Positions 10,201 to 20,913 of a stretch of DNA of 64,000 nt are shown piece after piece. How positions within the stretch are numbered: the stretch's first letter is position 1; each line of letters opens with the position of its first letter. Made by a program: the position numbers and the translations under genes. The notes beneath the pieces are model-generated. The model did not search any database. It was not told the origin of the DNA and was given only the letters and a program-made list of their open reading frames with translations. This stretch comes from Aedes albopictus (lineage: Eukaryota > Arthropoda > Insecta > Diptera > Culicidae), in assembly GCF_035046485.1 (NCBI RefSeq), contig NC_085136.1:162251963-162315962 (forward strand). Direction: 5' to 3'.

Positions 10201-10560
10201 TATAATCCAGTTTACGTATTGATCATTGGTATTGATTGGCTTGCTCAGCAGTCCGACATTCCATTCAGTTATCGAATCTTCAAAGGCGTTTTCAAGGTTT
10301 GCCCAAGCTTGGTAGGCAGATTTCGCTTCTTGTGCATAAGCACACTTCACAGAATCGAACAACGGTATCATATTCCTTTTCGCTCTTCTTCCCTTCTCCG
10401 CATCAACCTCCAGCATCGTTCCATAGGCAGTTGGTATTGGCTTGCCGATGTTTCATAGCTCTTCAAGCTCCAACAATGATTACACTGCAAATTTACAGGT
10501 AATCCAGTTTTCAACGTCTTAATGCTGTTGATATAGCTGGTAAGCTGGATATGTCGCTGT
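10183..10560 (-). pseudogene. Ty1/copia-type gag fragment
   Basis: The minus strand (10416 downward) encodes VKCAYAQEAKSAYQAWANL, then ENAFEDSITEWNVGLLSKPI and QYVNWIIST. The A-K-x-A-x-x-A-W-x-x-L-x-x-A-F-x-D pattern followed by a leucine-rich stretch is the gag (UBN2-type) region of copia LTR retrotransposons. Upstream, 10417-10560 has SYETSASQYQLP-like sequence in other frames. No LTR or pol was found. The fragment abuts RTE-A sequence on its low-coordinate side, and the join sits inside an apparently chimaeric ORF. Confidence 0.6.
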
Positions 10561-10689
10561 AACTAACTGAACAGCTGTCTAGTCTTCGATGCTTCAAGCT
10601 TCAACTTTTTGGGCCCATAACGTCTGAACATTGTCAAAGTAACGAATAATTTGGCCTAATTGATCGGTTGTCGGTAGATCGCCCAACTT

Positions 10690-10775
10690 CAACAAAGTTG
10701 TTGTCGAGATTGGGTAACCAATCTTTTCTCAGGTGTCGTGTGTGGCCTGGACGATTCCATGGATGTAGGGATATG
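10690..10775 (-). mobile_element. RTE-A 5' UTR piece
   Basis: The segment GATTGGGTAACCAATC through GGATGTAGGGATATGAG resembles 7636-7705 (GGTTGGTTACCCGATC through GTTGGGATAGGAG) in the same orientation. That part precedes the endonuclease start in the subfamily A element. It is detached from the coding pieces by the copia gag fragment, and a MITE interrupts it at 10777. Confidence 0.45.
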
Positions 10776-10776
10776 A

Positions 10777-10942
10777 GGGTTGGTTCAAATATTACGTAAC
10801 GCTAAGAGGGGAGGGAGGGGGTCTACAGCTGTGTTACGCTTCATACAAAAATCCGAAATTTTCCATACAAAAGTTGTTACGTGGGGGAGGGAGGGGGTCT
10901 AAAATTGTCAAATTTTGCGTTACGTAATATTTGAATGAACCC
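10777..10942. mobile_element. G-tract palindromic MITE, 3-bp target duplication TGA
   Basis: This 166-bp element has inverted ends, GGGTTGGTTCAAATATTACG and CGTAATATTTGAATGAACCC (two mismatches). Inward on each side is a GGGAGGGAGGGGGTCTA-type purine tract, and the centre has CATACAAAAA twice. TGA flanks it at 10774-10776 and 10943-10945. It has no coding capacity. A 3-bp duplication and GGG termini are shared with the elements at 19052-19469 (TTA) and 46535-46697 (TAT). Confidence 0.8.
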
Positions 10943-10949
10943 TGAGATG

Positions 10950-11385
10950 CTGAATGGGTTCTTAGAGTTTACCAACTTTGAACTCTCAAGATGAGTTTAG
11001 TTGAATTTAGACAGAGTATTATGTTGTACAATCTATCATTACGAACGATTGTCTACACTCTAAGAATTGAAGAGGTAGCTTCAAAAAAGGGGAAATAGCT
11101 TCGTGTGTCAATAAATCCATTCAATGAAATACATTCATAATGTTCGATTTTCACAAACTGCAATCCACCTATTTAATAGCCATATGCACATCGGCTCCGA
11201 GCCCTACCCAAGCACCGATAGGATAAATGGGAACAGATGAATAAACATCACTCGTTCTGTTTGTTGAATCACCTCTCTATCTGCTTTCTAGCAAGTTTTC
11301 GTTATTACGCTTTTGAGTATCCCCATATATGTACACAAAAGCATTGGAAACACACTGTCTCTGCCGTGAGTTGGTGGACTCTTGC
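10950..11385. other. No gene recognised
   Basis: AT-rich sequence without clear transposon ends. ORFs around 11.24-11.56 kb on both strands overlap each other and show no family signature. This stretch could be upstream sequence of the possible exon at 11521. Confidence 0.4.
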
Positions 11386-11520
11386 ACAGTGGTGCGGCGG
11401 ATCCAAACCTGGGCAACCCAGAAGGAAGCGGACCGGCGCGCGGCCCGGACCGGAGTATGATGTATTGCTTGCAACGACGACGACGGCGAGCAGCGAGGAG
11501 CATCGTGCCGTGGCGCAGAC

Positions 11521-11606
11521 ATGAAACGCGGCGGAGATAACGACGAATTGGATAGCATTGAAAATTCGCAGCCATGTTTAAAAGCAAATCGAATTCAAGT
11601 GAGACT
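11521..11606 (+). CDS. Possible first coding exon (weak)
   Basis: A GC-rich island (about 11390-11560, with CGACGACGACGGCGAGC) precedes ATG at 11521 in a purine -3 context. The frame reads MKRGGDNDELDSIENSQPCL and, 26 codons in, meets CAA|GTGAGA, a fair splice donor match. The frame also stays open to a stop 60 codons from the ATG, so the exon boundary is a guess. The acidic start, GC rise and donor are what one expects of a host first exon, but no acceptor or second exon was identified. A chance ORF is quite possible. Confidence 0.2.
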
Positions 11607-11609
11607 TCA

Positions 11610-12846
11610 AACTGTCCCGCGCATGGCTAGGAACTAACGAGATTCCTAGACTACAGTACACAGTGCTCCTCCGGAAGGAATGCATGCACCATTGCTGAAC
11701 CATTCCCGGAAACTGGGTTATAACCATTAAAAGGAACATTCAATTTTAATGCGACAGTTAAATTTTATTAGGTTGCTGAAAAATAAATTCTGAATAAATT
11801 TGAACTTCGTTATTACGGGGATGACCTTTTTATGGGGAGCACTGTGCGCTGCTGCATTACAGTTCAGAATAGTTGATTAAGTAATTTATTGCTAGAAGAG
11901 AGGGATTATCCCTTACATAAAACGGTTCTTCTTTTGTTTGATATCTCTCTGGAGCCCTTTTTCACAAAGAGTAACAATCCATTGACCTCCTTCCACCCGG
12001 CTTCCTCCGTCCTGACTAATATACATTTATTTTACATATAATTTTAGAAAGTAGTTTTGTACATCATTAAAACGGGCTGCGGGGAGAGGAGAATCGTTCA
12101 AGTGTGTATCTAATTTGAAACGTAATACATATATGCATGTGCACATAAAAGGAGGCATGCTTACATACAGGCAAAGCATTATTGGCGGATCAGCAGCAGC
12201 TGAGAAGGTAGACACCAGCTGAAGCACAAGCATAAGGGAGGAAAAATATCAAATAATGAACTCAAAGGCAAAAGATAACACAATGCGTAATGAGCGGATT
12301 ATTTCGACATGTACGACCGGCGAGATTTGCTTTCTTGCTTCCAGTGGAATCAGATAAAATGCATGTAATAGGTACGAAAGGTTTTCTCAAATTGCCTGCC
12401 AGGGAACGGAGGGTGGATTGAACATTTTGGATTGACTATTATGCTTCGTAGATGGAACGTCTGATTCAATTGAACTAATAGCCTTTATTGTTCGAAATGT
12501 AGGTTATCAAATTTTATTATTATTATTGACCGTTGTTTGAACTCAAATAAAGTTTTTATTTAGCCTATAAACTCTACTAGATTTTAGGATCCTTTTTTTG
12601 TATCATCCATTTCAAATTGTAGTAAAAATTGTATTTGAGACACTTATTTTTTCTTTTATCTCTATAAATTGGAAACGCTCAAATAACAGGAAAAAAACAG
12701 TAAAGAAAACTGTAGATATATGGTTTATATCTCAGCTATGTTTTTGTTATCTACACAGAAAAATATAAATTCAGCGAGAAATCATGCACATAAAGGGAAT
12801 TCTCAGGAGTGGTCAACAATTATTAATAAGTGTATGAATCCCATCC
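11610..12846. other. No gene recognised
   Basis: Low-GC sequence with several AATAAA-like hexamers and short ORFs on both strands, none with a recognisable domain. I found no SINE boxes or long inverted repeats here. This is among the least repeat-like stretches in the window, so intron or ordinary intergenic DNA are both possible. Confidence 0.4.
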
Positions 12847-12848
12847 TA

Positions 12849-14119
12849 AGGACTGTTCAATTTTTAAAACGGACAACTTTTCAAGGCTATAAAAAGAAAA
12901 CGCGTAGTTCAAATTTAACCACCCTTGCTTCGTAGCTCAGTACATCATCTCTCATTATAGTAATAATTTTTGAATCGAACAAAAATAGTTTTATTTTATA
13001 GAAAATCGGCCCGGTGTTAAATGAGATGAATTTTTCGATTGCTGATAATTGAAAATATTTATAAAATTACTGTTCACATATGGTATATTGTTTTTAATAC
13101 CAAAAAAGTATGTGCCATGCCATGCATGAGTAATGAACATTCTTGCAAAATTTAAACTCAATTGGAAAATAAAGTGTTGAGATATTAAAGTCTCAAGTGA
13201 GATTCGATTTTTTGAATAAAATTCAATTGTAAAGCAAAAAGGGCATGAAAATATTAAATAATCAGTTTTTTTATGCATCCAGTCGAAAGTGGGAATAATG
13301 CGGTTTCAAATGCAGAAAACTGCCTCTTAATAGCATTGCTGGTTTGGTTACTGTGCGCCATTACAGACACAGTAATCAAAACAGTTTCGTTCTTTGAAGG
13401 TTCTTCCAAATAACAATGCCACCGAACGCAAATTTTGCATAACAATGATGTTGGAAATAAAAATTTTGCATCCGATTATTATTAAATAAGGTGCACAATA
13501 ACAAAGGACCAACTTTGTTGAGAATAAATGATGAAAAGATTCGCTAGAGTCGAAATTCTGCATCAATGGAGCAAAAAGTATGAAATTTTTTAATATGACC
13601 ATCTTTATGGATTAAATTTTTGGTGAAAAATACAATTAAAAGTAAATTTTTCTTCTGTTTCATTCAGAGAGCAATATTCTACTACTCTGAACAAATTTTT
13701 CGCCGAATCCGTGATGCTATTGCAACACAGGACATAAATGAACATTTTTTCGATAATTTCTATGAAAACAAGGCAACTCACTATATCATGTTGGAGACTG
13801 TTTGGTGCATTATTACTGATCAACTATTGAGCTTTACCTCTGGTAGAATAGTATAAGCTTCCAATTCATTAAAAACTTCATGCAAACGTGCATGTTAAGT
13901 ATGTGGAAAGTTATGTCGAATTTTGAGAAATGGGTTTTTATTGATGTTTTACGAAAATCGCTTCAGTTACACAATAAAGAACATTTTGCTCAATGTTATA
14001 TTTTTCCTACATTTGAGAATAGCTATAAAAAGTTATGCAAAAAACTGATAACGATTTTATTGAAAAATAAAAAAGATATCGCACAAGCAAGTTGTCCGTT
14101 TTATAAATTGAACAGTCCT
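12849..14119. mobile_element. Tc1/mariner-type element, 1.27 kb, no intact transposase
   Basis: The ends are inverted for about 30 bp with one internal mismatch (left AGGACTGTTCAATTTTTAAA, right TTTATAAATTGAACAGTCCT), followed by ACGGACAACTT on both sides. TA flanks it at 12847-12848 and 14120-14121. The first 11 bases are the same as in the ITm element at 27586, so they belong to one superfamily or related families. The interior has AT-rich ORFs of 60-90 codons on both strands, none showing a DDE motif. The insides could be a decayed transposase or unrelated filler. Confidence 0.7.
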
Positions 14120-14149
14120 TATATCGAACACCATCCTTTCCCCCCCTGA

Positions 14150-15300
14150 CTACTGTATTGGACGCCGTACTATAAATATAGCAACGATCGTTGCCCAAAA
14201 TTGTGGGACACGATTGACTATCTACGAGGGTGGTAACCCTGTGGATAGTTCCGGCGAAGAAGGAGCGAGAAAAAAGGAGAAGAAGAAGCGATTGTAGAAA
14301 AACGGGAGAAAGTGGTGATCAAGCAATCAAGAACGACGTCTGAAGAGACAGCTCCGAATAGTTTTTTCCCGAGACAGTTGAAGAGAAGAAAAACGTGGCT
14401 GGCGAGACCGTCCCACAGTTTCGAGTGGCTGGCGAATCTCGTGCGAAGTACTCCGCCCGTCAAGTGAAGCCCTTGGGGAAGCCATCGACCAGCAGAAGAT
14501 CATTCGCGGAATCCGGAATTTGCCAAGATTAACCCCGGTATCGCGCCAGGAGAAGATTTCCGCACCAGTTTGCAACCCGAAGGCCCTTGCATCCACACCC
14601 ATTGCCTCGTTTGGAATCTGGCAAGCGAAGGAGAATCCACCCGGTACCCGATTGTGACAGCTACCTTACTCGGCCTCAAATCATACCGGAGGACTCGGCG
14701 AGTCCCGTGCTGGTGGCCGACGAGCTTTCGTCATCGTCGCGCCACACGCTGCGAGAAGACAGGTAACCACAGTTTTTGAAGTGAGGGTTCTAGTAAGGTC
14801 CGGCTGGGTCCGCCCCCGCTTGCTAGAACCTAATATCCGATGCGTTTCCGCCTCGACAGCCAGTACGTGGAACGTCGAGCTTGGAACGATACCCCAGCGA
14901 CTCCAGAAAGTACCCGCCCACGGAGATTCACGATCGGCGGGACGAATCGAAGGATCCAATTCGATCAGGAATCCAAGCAACGTCTGGAAGTACCCTGAAG
15001 GAAACATTTCGCAGTTGGCCGGCATGCCTCGGAAGAGCCCCGAAGAACCGAAGTGAACCCGTATGAATCAAACCCCGCTGATACACGAACCCCTGGAGGC
15101 TGCCCCGACGTTCGAGCCTGGAAAGCTTCCCGATAACTCTACTGGCAAGTAATACGCATGTTAATGTTCTTTTGACCGTAATGGGCCCCAACAGTTCCAG
15201 ACCGGCCGCAACGTACCTTCCTTTATCCTTTCCCTATCCCTTTATTACTATGTAACCTTCTTTAAATAAATATGTTAAGTAAATTTCTTTGTGTTGTACC
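14150..15300 (+). other. GC-rich transcript-like or LTR-like block, unidentified
   Basis: A GC-rich block stands out between AT-rich elements. It begins after a TATA-like box (TATAAATATA at 14171-14180), has a purine-rich leader (AGAAGGAGCGAG to AAGAAGAAG), a good splice-donor-like CAGGTAACC at 14760, and ends in pyrimidine-rich sequence and AAATAAATATG near 15264. That order suits a pol II transcript or a long LTR. ORFs of 60-114 codons exist in most frames and none is recognisable. I could not find a second copy in the window to prove an LTR. Confidence 0.35.
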
Positions 15301-15309
15301 ACTTATTCG

Positions 15310-15705
15310 TCAGAAAGGATAGACTTGATTTCCATTTTGTGGGTCTACTTTTGCTTCCATTTTGGTTGAAGGTAAGTGAGTCTCTTGTGGCAGGCAGAGT
15401 CAGCGACCCTGAGTGACCATAGCCAAGGTGCTAGCCGTTCATTACAGCTTAGGGCAGGAGCTATTGCGCACCCTGAAAAATAGCTAATTGGTCTAACTGT
15501 TACACTCGTTTTTATGAGGACAACTACGTATGACACTGGCGTATGGTCAGCGTTCATGGTTCAAGCGGCCTCAAAAGTCCCTATGCCCTTCGAAAGCGAG
15601 ACAGAGTCGACACCACATTTGCGTCACGCTGCACCGTGATTATCAAAGCTGATGTCGCGTGCATCACAACACTAGCAGTCCTGGTCCTAACGTTGTTGAG
15701 ACTAA
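15310..15705. other. No gene recognised
   Basis: Mixed-composition sequence. One 71-codon plus-strand ORF (15543-15758) shows no domain. The stretch ends where the inverted repeat of the next element starts. Confidence 0.35.
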
Positions 15706-15710
15706 GGAAC

Positions 15711-16645
15711 GCCCAACTAACAATCACTCATTTAACAAGCACTTTTACGACGAATTGATTCAGCATGATGCTGAATAACATTTGGATAATTTTCAGGCAC
15801 AACCTTTGTTCGGTTTTTGTTCACACACATTTGGAGAAACTATAGAGCATAGTGTTGTGTACCAACTGAACTGTTTGTTGTGAAATCGTTTTACAACTAT
15901 ATAGTACAGCTGTTATTCAGTTTTAGCAAAAATGATTAAAAATAAATAAAATGCAAAATTTTTCAATTTTCACGAGAGTTTATGATTGGAACTTAATGCT
16001 GTGAACAAATATTGTGAAATAATAACTACACATAAATTTACCTAAATCCAGATTCGAACTCGAAACCCGCCGATTGCCAGCCGCATGCCTTCCTATCTGT
16101 GCCATCCTAGAGATGATGAATTGCAGCGCTCAAATCAAAACATAAACTTCCGTGGTTTAATAATGATCAAACTTCGACTCCTGTTCAGCAGTGGTGAATT
16201 ATCACAGACATGATGGTTAACGACTGAACAACAGATTAATTCAGCTGTTGTTCAGTAAAAAACACGTGTTTTTCATCATGTACTCTAAGTCGAAGTATGA
16301 TGAAACAAAAGGGCTTGTTTGACTTGTGAAAAATACATTATACAGATACATGTGCTAATTTTTACATGAACTTAACAAGAAGCAGAAAAAAGTGTTGTTA
16401 AACTATGTTGTAGAGGAATTACTCCGAATCGAATAAAAATCTTATCAAACGCTTGAAAAGTGTTTTGAATTATCATGGTTAATACCAATACGAAATGTTG
16501 AACATTGGCTACCTTTTCAATTGAAATAGCGTTTGTACAGTAATATGTACAGCATAATTCTAGTTCAGCTATAATTACTATTATAAAGCAACAATTCAGC
16601 ATGCATGCTTGTTTGCGGCTGGCGATTGTTAGTTGGGCGGGTCTT
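15711..16645. mobile_element. Foldback DNA element cluster with tRNA-like segment
   Basis: Inverted copies of GCCCAACTAACAATC bound this region (15711-15725 and about 16624-16638). The right part (16370-16640) is repeated at 50.03-50.42 kb with the same boxes (AAGCAACAATTCA, CATGCATGCTTGTTTGCGG). Inside, a second pair of TTCAGC/TGTTCAG ends (about 15760 and 16250) suggests another nested element. At 16040-16110 on the minus strand there is a tRNA-like segment with a GAGTTCGAATC B box. No transposase seen. Confidence 0.5.
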
Positions 16646-16673
16646 TCACTGTGCTTCGCTAGGCACATGCGGG

Positions 16674-16707
16674 TACTAGTGTAAGGGTACATACCCTTAC
16701 ACTAGTA
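16674..16707. repeat. Perfect 16-bp-arm hairpin
   Basis: TACTAGTGTAAGGGTA is followed by CA and then its exact reverse complement. The 34-bp palindrome lies just outside the foldback element and just before the R1-group LINE. It could extrude as a cruciform, or fold as an RNA stem if transcribed. It may be two facing copies of a short end left by inverted insertions. Confidence 0.7.
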
Positions 16708-17449
16708 TCGCTTGGCGATTTGATTCGTCCTCCGTCCCTAACACCAACGAACCCTTCCCACCGGCCTTGAGACTGGCTTGCCATGAGCCCACGGCAGAAC
16801 AACGCCACTGCAAAACACGAAACGTACTGGAACGCACTTGTTCGACGTCAGCATGTGCCAGCATCAACAGCCGTCAAGGTTCTGTAGTTGTGACTGAGGG
16901 ACGCCCTCCTCTCCATGCATCTAACCTTTGTCACCGGCCTTGGAAGGCCAGTTCCAATGATTCCAAATCATCGCCGCATAATGCTGATCCAAATTACTGC
17001 TTACCGGCAGCCCAGGTTCCATCGAGGTCCTCATATGTATCGTCCGCAACAACACGAACAGACGTTTCAGTAAATGGCTGTTATGAAGTCCACGCTCTTC
17101 ATGAATCCCGGCTGAATGAACTCCTGTCGAAAAGTAAACTGTTCGATGACTCGTACTTCGTCTATAGGTAGGACCAGTCTCCTACAAATAGTAACAAAAG
17201 CTCCGGATGGGGTGTATTGCTGGCTGTTCAATCGTGCTTCAAATTGCGTGTGCTTAATCCGCCTGGCGAGGCTAACCTCTTCGCAAGAAGTGGGTTGGAT
17301 TGGTCTCCGTTAAGGAGAAGTGAGGAGACAGGAGCAGGAAGCTGCGCACCCAGCTCCAGCGTGGTAGGTCCGATCCATTTCCCGGCTAGCCTGCCGGAAG
17401 AGATATTGAACGGAGCGTGGTTGGTGAGGGCCATCAACCAAAAAAGAGT

Positions 17450-18260
17450 TTAGCTATTTGCAATAGAGGTGGCTGAGCAGACGAAAGTCGAGCCAAAGAG
17501 GAAGAATGAAACCGCAACTCGAGGAGATCAGGGACGCCAAACCAAGAAAGCGTAGAAGAGCAGATATCAAGTTCACGCGCTCGTCATCAAGACCGAACAA
17601 TCTAAATACTCGGACGTCATGAGGACAGTTCAAAGCGACGCCAAGCTCATGGATCTGAGAGCTGACGTGCGCAGAATAGACGTTCTTGTATGGGTGAAAT
17701 GATCATAGAGCTCAAGCGTGACAAGAAACGCAAGGGCGCCGCCTACAAAAGTCTGACGGAAGAGGTCCTTGGCAAAGGACTCGAGCGCAGGAATGCCATG
17801 TATACAGATTTATCTGTATTATACAGATTTTTGAGCATCTGTACAGATTTCGTTTTATATGAAATACAGATTTTTGAGCTATCTTATTTTTGTATGGGAT
17901 AGAGTTTTTCCACCAAATTTTGTATGGGATACAGATTAAAAAAAAACATCTGGCGTCCCTGGGTTGAGGTGGGAGCCCTTACAGCAGAGGCAACTCTGAA
18001 GGTGAAGAACCTAGACGAGGTCACAGAAGCGAAAGAGCTCCTCACGGCACTGAAGCAACAGTGGTGGTAGCCTTGCGTTTATCAAAGAGAATGAGCGAGA
18101 AGAAAGAAAAAGCTGCTCACGCTAGTGCCTGACAGGAGCAAACTGTGCGTGTGCAGGCGATGCGGCGCCGAAGGCCATAAGGTCCAAGGTTGCACGAGTC
18201 CACCCATTTGTCTGATTTATCTCGGAAAGCTCGTGAACAATAAGCATCCAACGGGTAGCA
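17450..18260 (+). pseudogene. R1-group ORF1 (gag-like) with CCHC knuckle
   Basis: In shifting frames the sequence reads MGEMIIELKRDKKRKGAAYK, LTEEVLGKGLE, then TAEATLKVKNLDEVTEAKEL, and finally CRRCGAEGHKVQGCTSPPIC near 18150-18210. That last piece is a CCHC zinc knuckle (C-x2-C-x4-H-x4-C), the RNA-binding module of R1-type ORF1. About 150 bp of repeated ACAGATTT sequence (17795-17945) splits the frame, and the first knuckle is lost. The minus-strand copy at 56.1 kb keeps the matching CRRCGGEDYKAQGC. Confidence 0.7.
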
Positions 18261-19051
18261 AGTAGTTCGAACTGGGGAGTAGACGAAAGCTACACTCATA
18301 GCGATCACCTGGTATCAACTACAATAACAGCAAGCAGCGGCTAGTGTAAGAGGGGGGCCAAGGTCAAGCCCTCGCAGGTGAAAGACATCATACATCAACG
18401 ACAGGGTATTTAGGGAGGCGTTGCGCCGTGAGTGTTTAGGGAGGCGCGCCGTGAGTCAAACCTGCTTGGTTTATTTATTTATTTATTTAATTGACTTCAT
18501 TCATGTAACGTAAGATTTATTATCTTTTTTAATGTAACAATTTGTTTAGACGGCGACGAGCTGGTAGCGGTGCTCTCGCGTGCGTGCGCTGGGACCTTGT
18601 CTAGGCGAGTCCACCCAAGAAATGGGAGACCCCCGACTTACTGGTGAACACAAGCGATTGCGGAGCGGCGCCACGCCTGCCTACGGGCTAGGTGACGTAT
18701 TTAGCGAGCACGGTCTGACGAAGAGCGAAACGAATGACGGGTGGTGTTCGCCGCTGCAAAATCCACGCTGAAAACCGAGATAAAGGCAAGCAAAAAGGGC
18801 CTGCTTCGAGGGTCTCTGTCAGTGTGCCAATGCAAATCCGTGGGGCGATGCCTACAGGATCGTGATGGCCAAGACGAGAGGTTTAATGGATCATACCGAG
18901 CAATCTACAGAGATGTTGGGGATCATCGAAGGGATTTTCCTCCGTTATGGTCCTAGTCCTTGGCCTCCTTTCGTAGGACAGCCGGAGACTGGTGCTGGCG
19001 ATGAGAAGAAGGTCACCGATGTGGAACTAGGGTGGATAGCAAAGTCCCTTA

Positions 19052-19469
19052 GGGCCGTTCATAAACCACGTAGACTTTTTAGGCGGAGGGGGGGGGGTCT
19101 GGCCATAGTCTACGCTCCATACAAATATCAAAATTTTTGTATGGACAAAAGTCTACGAGGGGGGAGGGGGGTTGTATCTGGCATGGCCAAATTTTGGTCT
19201 ACGTGGTTTAAGGACAAACTTCTTAACTTCCCGCTTTAACAGTGCATCAAAACTTCAAACGCACAAATCTCAAGAAGCAAGCTTCACACAACAAAGTATT
19301 CTATTATTCTGTTCTTGCTCACTTGTAATAAGTTTAAAATAAGAAGATCAGGTGCGCTGGTTTTGTTTACGAAGAGATTTGTGCCCTCGAAATCGTGAGT
19401 AGGTGCCAAAGTCGGCCATTGTGGCGGCCATGTTGGGATTCTAACAAGTATGTCCTTAAGAACAGCCCC
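19052..19469. mobile_element. G-tract MITE with TTA duplication, hosting another MITE
   Basis: The outer ends are GGGCCGTTCATAAACCACG (left) and, split in two, ACGTGGTTTA (to 19210) plus AGAACAGCCCC (19459-19469). TTA flanks it at 19049-19051 and 19470-19472. A G-tract (GGCGGAGGGGGGGGGG) lies inside the left end and AGGGGGGAGGGGGG in the right half, with ATACAAA centrally. The right inverted repeat is interrupted by the 246-bp element at 19211-19456; without it the repeat is continuous. It inserted into the R1-group LINE. Confidence 0.8.
19211..19456. mobile_element. TA-flanked MITE inside a MITE
   Basis: The element begins AGGACAAACTTCTTA and ends TAACAAGTATGTCCT, inverted with a few mismatches, and TA flanks it at 19209-19210 and 19457-19458. 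It splits the right inverted repeat of the G-tract MITE at 19052-19469. Its first five bases (AGGAC) match the Tc1/mariner-type ends at 12849 and 27586. The right half has GGCCATTGTGGCGGCCATG, an internal imperfect palindrome. No coding capacity. Confidence 0.75.
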
Positions 19470-20388
19470 TTAGCGTAAGTAAGGCCCCTCGTCTCGACGG
19501 AGTTCCTAACCTGACCTTAACAGTAGCTATTGCAGAGGCTCCCGAGATGTTCAGGTCTGCTGTGCAGAAATGCCTGGATGAGGGAGTTTTCCCAGAGATT
19601 TGGAAGAGGCAGAGCCTGGTTCTATTGTTAAAGGCATAAGGGAAGGGAGATTCGCTACTGTGCAGTAGAGACTCCGGATGTAAGGAACGCGCTCAATAGC
19701 GCCAGTTGGCCGGCTATTGCCTATGCGCTTCTGCGTCTGAGGATAGCCGGGTACCTGTATAAGATTCTCGGAAGTTACTTCCAGAATTGAATACTAGTTC
19801 ACGACACAGAGGTGAGTCGGAAGCACTTTCACATCACCTCAGGAGTCCCGCAAGGTTCCATCCAGGGTCTGGTGTTATGGAATATCATGCACGACGAGGT
19901 GTTGAGGTTAGAGCTTCGTTGACGACATTACGCTCGAAGTCTATGGTAAATCTATAGAAGAAGTGAAGTTGACTACTGCCCACCCGTTCGCAGTTTTGGA
20001 AGAGTGAATAAGATCCAGGAAACTGGATCTTAGCTCACCACAAAACTGAGGTGGTGGTTGTGAGCAACCGAAAGTCGGTGCAGCAAACGGTGACCAGTGT
20101 AGCCGATTGTACTATCACTTCGAAGCGCTCCGTCAAACACTTAGGTGTGATGATCGCCGATAAGCTTACCTTCGGTAGCCATGTTGGTTATGCCTGCAAA
20201 AGAGCCTCTACAGCTACACTGTCAATGTCCTGGATGATGTCCAATAGCTCTACAATGTATGCCGGCAAGTGCAAGCTTCTGGCTGGTGTCATACTAAGGT
20301 ATGGCGAACCGGCTTGGAACACGGCGTTGAGTACCAAGAGCTCCGTGATAAGCTGGAAAGTGTTTATATGCTAATGTGACTCTGGGTT

Positions 20389-20913
20389 GTGAGCTCGTAC
20401 CGTACCGTGTCACACGACGCTCTCTGCGTCATTACTGGTATGGTGCCTATCAACATTCTTATCAGTGAGGACATGGAGTGCTTCGAAATGCGCGGCACAA
20501 GAGGCATACGCAGGACTGCGAGGATGGCCTCTATGGTCAAATGGCAGCGCGAGTGGTACAGTTCCACCAAAGGAAGGTGGACCCATAGGTTGATACCGAG
20601 GGTAGATAGTTGGATTAATAGGCGCCATGGGGAAGTCACATTCCACCTGACACAGGTCCTTACAGGTCATGGTTGCTTCCGACAGTATCTACACCGTTTC
20701 GGGCATGTGGATTCTCCCGAATGCCCAGTGTGCAATGGTTTAGAGGAAACGGCGGAACACGTTTTGTTCGTGTGCCCGCGTTTTCGCACAATGCGTGACC
20801 GCATGCTTGCCACATGCATGATGGACACAAACCCGGACAACTTGGTCCAGAGGATGTGTATGGATGGATTTGGCTGGAACGCCGTTTCAACGGCTATTAC
20901 CCATATCGTCTGA
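20389..20913 (+). pseudogene. R1-group ORF2 C-terminal zinc-finger domain
   Basis: A 174-codon open stretch encodes the region downstream of the RT in R1-type ORF2. Near its middle are HLTQVLTGHGCFRQYLHRFG and then CPVCNGLEETAEHVLFVCPR. The latter is the conserved C-terminal finger (C-x2-C-x7-H-x4-C), thought to help bind target or template. It is the longest intact piece of this LINE. The listed start is a frame opening and not a true initiation codon. Confidence 0.8.

Larger units (their letters stand above)
18398..20360 (+). pseudogene. R1-group ORF2 linker and reverse transcriptase remnant
   Basis: The linker reads VFREALRR, GDELVAVLSRAC (after an AT insertion at 18466-18550), then AAAKSTLKTEIKASKKG. 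RT blocks follow the nested MITEs: SAVQKCLDEGVFPEIWKRQS near 19.57 kb, ILGSYFQN near 19.77, HITSGVPQGSI near 19.83, LWNIMHDEVLRLE near 19.88, HHKTEVVVVSNRKSVQ near 20.04 and HLGVMIADKLTF near 20.14. The catalytic YADD/FADD box is not clear because of frame damage around 19.92 kb. Not functional. Confidence 0.7.
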
